Below are positions 53,985 to 61,747 of a stretch of 64,000 nucleotides of DNA, piece after piece (the first letter of the stretch is position 1; every line of letters begins with the position of its first letter). A program made the translations under genes and the position numbers. The notes under the pieces were generated by a model, which had not been told where the DNA came from, made no database searches, and worked only from the letters and a program-made list of their open reading frames with translations. The stretch spans positions 266,778-330,777 of the forward strand of contig NZ_SLVF01000011.1 in the NCBI RefSeq assembly GCF_004345365.1. Reading direction: 5' to 3'. Source of the stretch: Kribbella sp. VKM Ac-2568 (GTDB lineage: Bacteria > Actinomycetota > Actinomycetes > Propionibacteriales > Kribbellaceae).

Positions 53985-54893
53985 TCAGCGATCGGCCCAG
54001 AGAGTGGGACAGAAGTCCGGGTCGGCGTAGTCGGGTCGGCCGTCCGGGGTCCGGCGGACCACGGCGTCGTGGTTGTACGCCGCGAGGGTGCCGTCGGAGA
54101 GCGGGAACTCCCGGTAGGAGTTGCCGCCGTCCTGCAGGTGCAGCGAGATCGCCCGGCGCGGCCGGTCGCTCACGTTCGCGCCGGACCCGTGGTACGTCCG
54201 GCAGTGGTGGAAGTTCAGGTGGCCACGGGGAATGGTGATCGGCACCTTGACCACCTCGACGCCGTTGTACTGCGCGTTCTCCGTCAGCATCTGGTCGAGC
54301 TGGGACCGGTCCCGCTCGGCGAAGTGCCGGACCACGGTGTCGTCGGAGCCGATCTCCTGCCACCGGTGGCTGCCGTCGACCATCGTGATGGTGCCCATCT
54401 CCGGCGGGCAGTCGTGGAACGGGATGAACGCGGTCAGCATCCGGTCCGACGACGAGGACGACCAGTAGTGCTTGTCGAAGTGCCAGGGCACGATGTTCGA
54501 CGGCTCCCCCGGCACCGGCGGCTTGTAGATCAGAGTGGATTGGAAGATCCGGATCTCCTCGACCTGGGCCAGCCGGGCCGCGACCGCGCCGATCAGCGGC
54601 TTGCGCAGGATCTTCGCCAGTCCGTCGTGCTCGTAGTGCACGTAATCGTTGTGCCGCTGGACATCGCCCTTGGAGGGGTCCCAGTAGGCGAGCTTCGGCG
54701 GCCTGGCCGGCAGCTTGCGGTCCCGCTCGCCGGCGTAGTACCGCTCGCTGGCGTTGACGAGTTCGTCGGTCTCGTCGTCGGTGAGCAGCTTCTTCGACAG
54801 ATACCAGCCGTGCTGCTGGTAGAACGCGACATCCTCGTCCGACGGCAGCAGCGCGATCTCGTCCTCGGACAGCGTGAACTCCAGGGCCGTCAT
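53985..54893 (-). CDS. Phytanoyl-CoA dioxygenase family (Fe(II)/2-oxoglutarate) oxygenase
   Basis: 302 residues. Facial triad His138-x-Asp140 in WHFDKHYW and distal His235 in TYHGSGAN; Arg247 (RRAIS) binds 2-oxoglutarate. Complete, so active. Hydroxylates or desaturates a cluster intermediate; may also act on a carrier-bound substrate. ATGA overlap with hmaS. Confidence 0.88.
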   Translation of the reverse strand: MTALEFTLSEDEIALLPSDEDVAFYQQHGWYLSKKLLTDDETDELVNASERYYAGERDRKLPARPPKLAYWDPSKGDVQRHNDYVHYEHDGLAKILRKPLIGAVAARLAQVEEIRIFQSTLIYKPPVPGEPSNIVPWHFDKHYWSSSSSDRMLTAFIPFHDCPPEMGTITMVDGSHRWQEIGSDDTVVRHFAERDRSQLDQMLTENAQYNGVEVVKVPITIPRGHLNFHHCRTYHGSGANVSDRPRRAISLHLQDGGNSYREFPLSDGTLAAYNHDAVVRRTPDGRPDYADPDFCPTLWADR

Positions 54894-55963
54894 ACCTCGA
54901 CCCCCTGCAGCTCGCGCTCCTTGGCCTCGTACAGCGCCTTGATGTTGCCGCTGCCGAACGTCATCGCGCCACGCCGCTCGATGATCTCGAGGAACAGCGT
55001 GCGGCGGACGTGCATCGACTCGGTGAAGATCTGCAGCAGCTGACCCCAGTGGTCCTTGTCGACCAGGATGCCCAGCTCCTCCAGGGATTCCAGCGGCGTC
55101 TCCACCTCGCCGACGCGGTCGGGCAGCGCCTTGTAGTACGCCGACGGCGAGGCGAGGAAGTTCACCCCGCGCTCGGACAGCGTGCTGACCGCCTCGACGA
55201 TGTCGCTGGTGCGCAAGGCGATGTGCTGTACTCCGGCGCCCGCGTGCCAGGTGAGGAAGTCGTTGATCTGGCCCGGCCGGCGGTTGGGATCCGGCTCGAT
55301 CAGCGTGAAGGTGACGTGCTTCGACGGGCTCTGCACCACCGTCGACTCCATCCCCTGTCCGGCCACCTCGATGTACTCGTCGAAGATCGGCAGGAACCCG
55401 AAGACGTTCTGGTAGAAGTCGACCGTCGGCTTCAGCCGGCCCGACGGCACGCAGATGGCCAGGTGGTCGATCTCGCTGAACAGCTTCTCGTCCGGACCAC
55501 CCGCGGGCTCGGTGATCTGGAACGCGCCCGGCAGGAACTCCCGCCGCGGTCCGTGCCGTTCGACCAGCCGGTGGACCACGTCGCCGAAACCGGCCACCTC
55601 CGCGATCACCACGGTGGTCTCCTGCTCGTCCGTGTACGTCACCGGCTCGGCCACGGACTCGGCGCCGCGGGCCAGCAACTCGGTGTAGGCCACGGACGCG
55701 TTGTCCACCTCCAGGCCCACGACGGCGACTCCGTCACCGTGCCGCTGCACGTACTCCGCCGCGGGATGGTCGGCGGCCAGCCCCGAGGTCAGCACGATCT
55801 GTACGGCGCTCTCCCGCAGCAACAGCGATCGCTGGCCGGCCAGGCCCGTCTCCGGACCAGCCTGGCCGTGGACCTGCAGGCCGAAGGCGTGTCCCAGGTA
55901 GAACGCGGCCTGCTTCGCGTCGCCGACGTACATCTCCACGTGGTCGATCCCGTAGATCTCCAT
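54890..55963 (-). CDS. hmaS: 4-hydroxymandelate synthase (HmaS-like)
   Basis: 357 residues of the HPPD/HmaS family; converts 4-hydroxyphenylpyruvate to (S)-4-hydroxymandelate with Fe(II) and O2. Iron ligands His167 (EIDHLAI), His247 (GVQHIAL) and Glu326 (FLEIIER). IDHVEMYV, VQRHGDGVAVVGL, GFGDVVHRLV, MESTVVQSPS, and the end GSGNIKALYEAKE are closer to HmaS from glycopeptide producers than to HPPD as I remember them. Co-location with hmo and hpgT strongly favours HmaS. The KS stop lies 10 bp ahead. Confidence 0.85.
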   Translation of the reverse strand: MEIYGIDHVEMYVGDAKQAAFYLGHAFGLQVHGQAGPETGLAGQRSLLLRESAVQIVLTSGLAADHPAAEYVQRHGDGVAVVGLEVDNASVAYTELLARGAESVAEPVTYTDEQETTVVIAEVAGFGDVVHRLVERHGPRREFLPGAFQITEPAGGPDEKLFSEIDHLAICVPSGRLKPTVDFYQNVFGFLPIFDEYIEVAGQGMESTVVQSPSKHVTFTLIEPDPNRRPGQINDFLTWHAGAGVQHIALRTSDIVEAVSTLSERGVNFLASPSAYYKALPDRVGEVETPLESLEELGILVDKDHWGQLLQIFTESMHVRRTLFLEIIERRGAMTFGSGNIKALYEAKERELQGVEV

Positions 55964-55973
55964 CACGATGACT

Positions 55974-57233
55974 TCACCGGGCCTTCCCCTCACTCTTGAT
56001 CTCTGTGCTCGGTGGTCCGAACAGCAGGCTGACGTTCTGGCCGCCGAACCCGAACGAGTTCGACAGCGCGTACTCCACGCGCACCTCACGCGGCTCCTTG
56101 CGGACGTGGTCCAGCGGGCAGGCCGGATCCGGGTCCTCGAGGTTGTACGTCGGCGGCAGCAGGCCGGCGTTCACCGCCAGCGCACTGGCGGCCGCCTCGA
56201 CCACGCCGGAGGTGCCGAGCATGTGGCCCGTCAGGGCCTTGGTGGAGCTCACCGCCGGGCTGGATCCGTCGAAGGCCAGGCCGATCGCGACGGACTCCGC
56301 GACGTCGCCGAGCTTCGTGCTGGTGCCGTGCGCGTTGACGTAACCGACCTGCTCGGGTCTCACCCGGGCGCTGGCGAAGGCCCTGCGCATACAGTCGGCG
56401 GCCCCCGTCCCGTCCGGTCGTGGCGCCGTCGGGTGATGCGCGTCGGCGTTCACTCCGTAGCCCGCGACATCGGCGTACCCGGCAGCGCCCCGGGCGGTGG
56501 CGTGCTCGGCGCTCTCCAGCACCAGCAGCGCGCCTCCTTCCGACAGCACGAACCCGTTCCTGCGCAGGTCGAACGGCCTGCTCGCCTGGGTCGGGTCATC
56601 CCAGTTCCGGGCGAGCGCCCGGGCGTTGGCAAAGGTCTCCGCGAAGGTCGGGAAGAGCGGCGCCTCGCTCGCGCCGCAGATCACCACATCCACCTCGCCG
56701 GTGCGGATCAGCCGTACGCCGTCGGCGATCGCCTGCGCGCCGGACGCGCACGCCGTACCGACTGATGAGGTGTAGCCGCGGAGGCCGAAGCGGATCGCGA
56801 TCCTTGCCGCGGGCATGTTCGGCAGGATCCCGGTCAGCAGGTAGGGGCTGACGGCCGCGCGACCGCGTTCGGCCCGGGCCAGAACCTGGTTCTCGAGGGT
56901 GGCCATGCCGCCCACGCCGCCGACGATCACGCCGATGCGTGCGCGGTCGACGTTCTCGCCGACGACCAGACCGGCATCGGCCAGCGCATCCTCGGCGGTG
57001 AGTTGGGCGAGTATCACCGTGCGGTCCATCACCTTGCCGTCAGGGCCGCTCGCGATCGTGCCCGCGTCGAACGGCGGCAGGAAGCCCGCCAGCTCGACCG
57101 AGTTCGCGACCGGATGGCCGGCCGGCGGGCGGCTGATGCCGGACTTGCCGTGCAGCAACGCGTCGAAGACGTTTTCCACACCTCGGCCGACCGGGGTGAG
57201 CAGGCCCATCCCGGTGATGGTTGCCGCGGTCAT
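55974..57233 (-). CDS. Beta-ketoacyl-ACP synthase, FabF-like, complete triad (KS1)
   Basis: 419 residues. Catalytic Cys162 (GTACASGAQ), His302 (VNAHGTSTKLGD) and His337 (KALTGHMLGTSG) are all present. Standard length. Condensing enzyme for decarboxylative elongation on a carrier protein. No acyltransferase is fused, so a malonyl-ACP from primary metabolism or a ligase-loaded acyl carrier is needed. Confidence 0.93.
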   Translation of the reverse strand: MTAATITGMGLLTPVGRGVENVFDALLHGKSGISRPPAGHPVANSVELAGFLPPFDAGTIASGPDGKVMDRTVILAQLTAEDALADAGLVVGENVDRARIGVIVGGVGGMATLENQVLARAERGRAAVSPYLLTGILPNMPAARIAIRFGLRGYTSSVGTACASGAQAIADGVRLIRTGEVDVVICGASEAPLFPTFAETFANARALARNWDDPTQASRPFDLRRNGFVLSEGGALLVLESAEHATARGAAGYADVAGYGVNADAHHPTAPRPDGTGAADCMRRAFASARVRPEQVGYVNAHGTSTKLGDVAESVAIGLAFDGSSPAVSSTKALTGHMLGTSGVVEAAASALAVNAGLLPPTYNLEDPDPACPLDHVRKEPREVRVEYALSNSFGFGGQNVSLLFGPPSTEIKSEGKAR

Positions 57234-58846
57234 CGACGCACCCCGGCTCCGGCCGCCACGCCGTCCAGGCGCTCCTGGCGCAGCGCGACCTTGCGGACCT
57301 TCCCCGTCACCGTCACCGGTACGTCGTCCTCGCCGATGACCGCGATCCGCCGGATCGTCGCCGCGACCTCCTCGCCGACGGCGCGGCGTACTGGCTCGGT
57401 GCGGTCTGCGGCGGGGTCGGCGTCGGGCGAGAGTTCGAGCAGGACGTCGGTGAGGAAACGGCCGTTCTCCTGGACGATGATCACCGTGCAGTCGAGGACT
57501 TCCGGCAGGGCCGCGAGGATGCGCTCCTCCGACATCGACGTGTAGAGCTGCGGTCCCTCGAACCCGGCGACCGCGTCGGGGACCCGGTCCAGGTGGAAGA
57601 AGTGCCCGGTCTCGTCGCGGTAGACCAGGTCACCGGTGAGGAACCAGCCGTTCAGCCGGAACTTGTAGGTGTTGACCGAGTCGTTCCAGTAGGCAGGCGA
57701 CACCGACGGCGACCGGAAGCCGAGCAGGCCCGGGTTGCCCGGCGGGAGTTCCTCGCCACGGCTGTCGAGCACGGTCGCCTCGGCGAACTGGTACGGCTTG
57801 CCGATGCACCGGCCGTAGTGCTCGCTGTCGATCGTGTGGGTGACGTGGAACCCGTTGTGTCCCATCTCGCTGGACCCGAGCCCGTCGATGAAGTGCGACC
57901 CCGGGACCGTCGTACGGCCTTGGCTGGTGACGGTTTCGCGCGAGCCGACCGCGACCAGCTTGCGGATGTGCGGCTCGTGCGCGCAGTCGCCGGTGTTGAA
58001 CCACATCCGGACCGAGGCGAGGTCGTGCCGGCTCAGGTCCTCGCGGGCCAGGCCGGCCCAGGTGACCGCGAACCCGTAGACCCCGCGCGGCTTCCACCGC
58101 TCGATCTGCCGCAGCAGGTTCGGCGCGTCCTGGCTGGACAGCAGCAGCATCTCGGCCCGGTTGCCGAGCACCTGGTTGACCATCAGGATCGTCGCCGTGT
58201 GCGGGATCGGGAGCGCGTTGAGGATCCTGTCGGTGCCCTGCGCCTGCGGCATCGTGAGCAGGTGCTTCAGCGCGGCGTACAAGGTGGTGTGCGTGTGCAG
58301 GACGGCTTTCGGCACGCCGGTCGTCCCCGAGGTGTGGGTGATGACGACCGGATCGTCCTGGTGGTGCCGGTAGTGCTCGGGCGCCGCGGCCGGATCGCCG
58401 GTGCCGAGGTCCTTCGGCTCGGCCAGGATCGGCGCCCCGCTGAGCTTCTCCCGATGCTCGGCATCAGCCAGTACGCCGGTGACGCGCAGGCGGCGGATGT
58501 ACTCCTCCGCGATGGCCGGGGCCATCTTGCCGTTCATCAGCGCGGGGATCGCGCCGACCCGGGTGAGCGCGAGGAAGCTCAGCACGATGTCCGCGGCCTC
58601 CGTCGCCCAGATCGCGACCACGTCCCGGCCACCGATGCCGTGCTCCCGCAACCACGCCGTACGGGCCTGGACGCGCTCGTCGAGCTCGCCCAGCGTGAGC
58701 GGGTGCTCGGCCGGGAAATGGTCGACCGCGGTGTCGAAGGTCAACCCCGGCCCCTGCAGCTCGGCGCCGTGGGCGATCACGGTCGCCAGCACGTTGCCCG
58801 CACCGATGGCCGGGTCGGCGGCTAGCTGGGCCCTGAGACTTTTCAT
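57230..58846 (-). CDS. AMP-forming acyl ligase (ligase 2)
   Basis: 538 residues. P-loop THTSGTTGVPKAVLHT, A5 LGSSEMGHNG, WFLTGDLVYRDETGHFFHLDRV, Lys in VTVTGKVRKVALR. Long-chain/aryl acyl-ACP synthetase look. Coupled on both sides by ATGA to the half-KS and KS1 genes, so it probably loads a substrate on one of the two carriers. Confidence 0.9.
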   Translation of the reverse strand: MKSLRAQLAADPAIGAGNVLATVIAHGAELQGPGLTFDTAVDHFPAEHPLTLGELDERVQARTAWLREHGIGGRDVVAIWATEAADIVLSFLALTRVGAIPALMNGKMAPAIAEEYIRRLRVTGVLADAEHREKLSGAPILAEPKDLGTGDPAAAPEHYRHHQDDPVVITHTSGTTGVPKAVLHTHTTLYAALKHLLTMPQAQGTDRILNALPIPHTATILMVNQVLGNRAEMLLLSSQDAPNLLRQIERWKPRGVYGFAVTWAGLAREDLSRHDLASVRMWFNTGDCAHEPHIRKLVAVGSRETVTSQGRTTVPGSHFIDGLGSSEMGHNGFHVTHTIDSEHYGRCIGKPYQFAEATVLDSRGEELPPGNPGLLGFRSPSVSPAYWNDSVNTYKFRLNGWFLTGDLVYRDETGHFFHLDRVPDAVAGFEGPQLYTSMSEERILAALPEVLDCTVIIVQENGRFLTDVLLELSPDADPAADRTEPVRRAVGEEVAATIRRIAVIGEDDVPVTVTGKVRKVALRQERLDGVAAGAGVRR

Positions 58847-59370
58847 GACGGATCTCCCCCACTTACCAACAGGGCCACGGCGGTGTCGCCGGCGGCCGCT
58901 TGTTCGACGAGTACGACGAGGACGTCGTCCGCGTCGCCGTCCGCGATCAGGAGTGCTGCCTGGTCGAGCCCGGTACGCCGCGCGTCGGTGGTCGGGCTCA
59001 GGCAAACGACCGGTCCGCGCAATCCCCAGCGGGCTGCGACATAGCCGGCCACGCTGTTCGGCACAGACTGGAAGAAGTAGAGCGGGCCGACTCGTTTGCC
59101 GTCGGCAACCGCGGCGCGGACGTGCTCGGCGCTGGCCCGATCACCGGTCCGGCTGACGAGCACGATCCCGGTCCGTTCGCCTTGCTGCAAAGGCGGTTCG
59201 CCGAACCAGGGCTTCAGGCAACCATCAGCCACGGCGGCAACGAGCGGGCTGAACGATGACCCGACGAAACCGGGCAGTGGCGGAGGCCCTGCCAGCGCGT
59301 CGTCAGCCGACTGCGGCCAGTGACTGTCCGTGACCATGCGGGGTTCAGGAATTCCGGCGAGGCGGTTCAT
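58843..59370 (-). CDS. Half-size ketosynthase-like protein without active-site Cys
   Basis: 175 residues. FFQSVPNSVAGYVAARWGLRGPVVCL corresponds to the N-terminal thiolase half of KS. Where KS1 has TACASG, this reads SPTTDAR, so the nucleophile is lost. Resembles Ketoacyl-synt_2-type chain-length-factor proteins of aryl-polyene clusters. Lies next to KS2, so a KS2/half-KS heterodimer is a reasonable guess. Confidence 0.75.
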   Translation of the reverse strand: MNRLAGIPEPRMVTDSHWPQSADDALAGPPPLPGFVGSSFSPLVAAVADGCLKPWFGEPPLQQGERTGIVLVSRTGDRASAEHVRAAVADGKRVGPLYFFQSVPNSVAGYVAARWGLRGPVVCLSPTTDARRTGLDQAALLIADGDADDVLVVLVEQAAAGDTAVALLVSGGDPS

Positions 59371-60401
59371 CCAGCACGCACCAGCAGGGCCGTGTCCGCG
59401 CCGCCGAAGGCGGCATTCAAAGTCAGCCCGTACTGCGCTGTGGCCGGCCTGGGGGCATCCAGGATCAGATCCAGCGGGCAGTCCGGATCGGCCGTGGTGA
59501 ATCCGGCGTTCACCGGCAACTTGCCGGCGCGCAGGGCCAGCACGGTGAGCACGAGTTCGAGCAGTCCGGAGGCTTCCAGGGCGTGACCATGCACGGCCTT
59601 CGTCGAACTGACGGGGACATCCGCCTCGAACACGCTGCGGATCGCGGCCGCCTCGGAGGCATCACTGAAGCTGGTTCCGGTGGCGTTGGCGTTGATGTAG
59701 CCGACGACCTCGGGCGGGAGATCCGCCTTGCGGAGTGCGGCGGTCATCGCGGCCGCGAGCCCACGGCCGTCAGGGGCCGGTTGGCACGGGTGATAGGCGT
59801 CGCCCGCACGGCCCCATCCAACGATCTCCGCTTGGCCTTCACCAGCTTGGAGAACCACCGCGACCATGCCGTCACCGAGGAGCAAGCCCTTGCGGTCAAG
59901 GCTGAACGGGCGGACCACACCGTCGTCCGAGAGCGCTCGGCCCGCGTCGAACAAGGCGTACTGATCCGCCTCGACCAGGTAGCCGGCTGCCACCACGATC
60001 CGGTTCGCGTAGCCCCCGCGGATCAGCGCGGCCCCGTCGGCGACCGCAGTACTGGCTGAGACGCAGGCGCTGGTGTAGATGCGGGTGGCTCGCGACGCCA
60101 GGCCGCGAACGCCGGCGCGGCCGTGAACCGCCAGGAACAAAGGGGTTGTGGCTCGTTGTGCCGCGTTGAGACCGGCCTCCGCGCAGGCGCCGGTGATCGC
60201 GTCGAGCATCTCCTCCTCCAGCGAGCGGACATCCGCGGCCGTCGCTGCGCGGTGGACCCGCCGATTGGTGGTGTCGAAGCGCTGAACCTCGGTGAAGGCG
60301 GCCGCGCCGGGCAGCGCCGCCGCGAGTTGCGCCTCGGCACCCCGGCCGAGAGCGCTCAGCACCGAGAGCCCGGTGATCGAGACCGGTCGCGGGTCAGCCA
60401 T
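59367..60401 (-). CDS. Divergent ketosynthase with Cys-Asn-His triad (KS2)
   Basis: 344 residues, about 70 fewer than FabF. Cys113 (YTSACVSAS) and the second His273 (KAVHGHALEASG) are kept. The first His is replaced: NANATGTSFSD aligns without gaps to NAHGTSTKLGD of KS1, placing Asn239 there. A Cys-His-Asn-like set recalls KAS III chemistry, where non-elongating or acyl-transfer roles are common. Starts 8 bp inside the ACP2 end. Confidence 0.88.
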   Translation of the reverse strand: MADPRPVSITGLSVLSALGRGAEAQLAAALPGAAAFTEVQRFDTTNRRVHRAATAADVRSLEEEMLDAITGACAEAGLNAAQRATTPLFLAVHGRAGVRGLASRATRIYTSACVSASTAVADGAALIRGGYANRIVVAAGYLVEADQYALFDAGRALSDDGVVRPFSLDRKGLLLGDGMVAVVLQAGEGQAEIVGWGRAGDAYHPCQPAPDGRGLAAAMTAALRKADLPPEVVGYINANATGTSFSDASEAAAIRSVFEADVPVSSTKAVHGHALEASGLLELVLTVLALRAGKLPVNAGFTTADPDCPLDLILDAPRPATAQYGLTLNAAFGGADTALLVRAG

Positions 60402-60735
60402 GGCCCGGGATCACCTCCGCGAGCACGGCGACGGCATCGCCGATGGTCCTGATCCGGTCCAGCTGGTCGTCGTCGAGCTCGATCATGTAGCGCTGCTCGA
60501 CCTGATGCACCAGCCAGGCCAGCTCCATCGAGTCGATCCGTTCCCGGACCTCCCCCGCGGGCCGGTCACCCAGCGCCGCCAGCCAGTCCACGATCTCCGC
60601 CCGTCCAGGCGACCCAGGGACGGACGGCGACTGCACCGACGCGACCGACGGCGAGGCGGGCGACGGCGAGGCGGGCGACGGCGAGGTGACCGCCGGCGGC
60701 GGGGTGATGGAGGGGTGCGGGGCGGACGAGTTCAT
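60394..60735 (-). CDS. Acyl carrier protein with Pro/Ser-rich N-terminus (ACP2)
   Basis: 113 residues. A low-complexity SPSPASPSPASPS leader (1-45) precedes a carrier domain whose attachment Ser is 69 (RIDSMELAWLV). Coupled to ACP1 by ATGA and to KS2 by an 8-bp overlap. Confidence 0.85.
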   Translation of the reverse strand: MNSSAPHPSITPPPAVTSPSPASPSPASPSVASVQSPSVPGSPGRAEIVDWLAALGDRPAGEVRERIDSMELAWLVHQVEQRYMIELDDDQLDRIRTIGDAVAVLAEVIPGHG

Positions 60736-60989
60736 CAGACCTGCTGCGCGACCCGGCCGGCCACCGCGGTGGTGAACTCGCCGACCGTCATCAGGGCCAG
60801 CTCCTCGGACTCGTCGTCGGAGAAGCGCACCCCGAACCGGTCCTCCACCCGGACCGACAGGTCGGCCAGCGCCAGCGACTCCAGATCCACCCCGGCCGGG
60901 CCGAGGGTGGTGTCGTCGTCGATGCCCTCGGTGTCGTAGTTCATGTCCTGCAACTGCGCGAGGACGAACTCGCGAACCTCTTCCCTCAT
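60735..60989 (-). CDS. Acyl carrier protein (ACP1)
   Basis: 84 residues. REFVLAQLQDM...GVDLESLALADLSVRVEDRFG, with Ser38 as the phosphopantetheine site (DLES, spacing as in small discrete carriers). First of the tightly overlapped part of the operon. Only 17 bp separate its start from the divergent PPTase start. Confidence 0.88.
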   Translation of the reverse strand: MREEVREFVLAQLQDMNYDTEGIDDDTTLGPAGVDLESLALADLSVRVEDRFGVRFSDDESEELALMTVGEFTTAVAGRVAQQV

Positions 60990-61006
60990 CGGGATACCTT
61001 CTTTCT

Positions 61007-61747
61007 GTGGAAGAACGTCCGGGATCCGGTCCGGAGCCCGTGCACGTCTGGGTGAAGCCTGTCGACGGTGACCAGCGGTCGGCCGCACACGCCCTGCTGC
61101 TCGCGCTCGCCGCCACCCTCGTCGGCGGCGAGCCGGTACTGCGGCACGACGAAGCCGGCCGCCCGCACGTGGACGGCCTGTGGGTGAGCGTCAGTCACGG
61201 GCACGATCTGGTCGCGGCCGCCGCGAGCGCCGCCGGTCCGGTCGGCGTCGACGTCGAGAACCGCCGGTCCTTCGAGGTCGCGGGCCTCGCCAAGCGCTGG
61301 TTCGACCCGGCCGAGCTGGCCTGGATGGCCGCTCAACCCGACGAGGTCGAGGCGTTCCTGCGGTTGTGGACGGCGAAGGAAGCCGTCGGCAAGGCACTCG
61401 GCCGCGGTCTGCGCGGCTCGGGTCTTCGCCGATTGATGCCCCTCCCGCCAGAACCCCTCGCTCCGGCGGGCCCCCTGCCTCCGCCGGAATCCGTCCACTC
61501 GCGGGAACCCCTCGACTCGCCGCCCCCCGATGCGGGCACCCAGACCGGTGGCCCTCTGACCGGCGGCCTGGTGCCCTCCGAACCCACCCTGGCGCTGCTC
61601 TACCTGACCCTGCACGCTGATGCCGTGCTCGCGGTCGCAGTACCGGCTGGTGTCCGGTCCGTGGAGGTCTGCGAGCATCACGGCACTGCCTTGCGCAGTA
61701 CGGTGACGTCGCGGACCAGCTTCCCGGTGGTTGTCCGTGGCAACTGA
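61007..61747 (+). CDS. 4'-phosphopantetheinyl transferase (Sfp/HetI-like) with Pro-rich insert
   Basis: 246 residues; start GTG 61007 (GTG 61039 also possible). WVSVSHGHD, GVDVENRRSF and LWTAKEAVGKALGRGL contain the Mg-binding and CoA-binding residues. After these, about 50 residues are Pro/Ser-rich (PPPESVHSREPLDSPPP), absent in normal family members. Activates ACP1 and ACP2. Encoded on the opposite strand within the minus-strand cluster, with 70 bp of its end overlapping ligase 3. Confidence 0.88.
   Translation: MEERPGSGPEPVHVWVKPVDGDQRSAAHALLLALAATLVGGEPVLRHDEAGRPHVDGLWVSVSHGHDLVAAAASAAGPVGVDVENRRSFEVAGLAKRWFDPAELAWMAAQPDEVEAFLRLWTAKEAVGKALGRGLRGSGLRRLMPLPPEPLAPAGPLPPPESVHSREPLDSPPPDAGTQTGGPLTGGLVPSEPTLALLYLTLHADAVLAVAVPAGVRSVEVCEHHGTALRSTVTSRTSFPVVVRGN

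Noticed and set aside
54890..55963. Plain HPPD (tyrosine catabolism)
   Set aside because: The same fold and iron ligands, but sequence blocks and co-occurrence with hmo and hpgT fit HmaS better.
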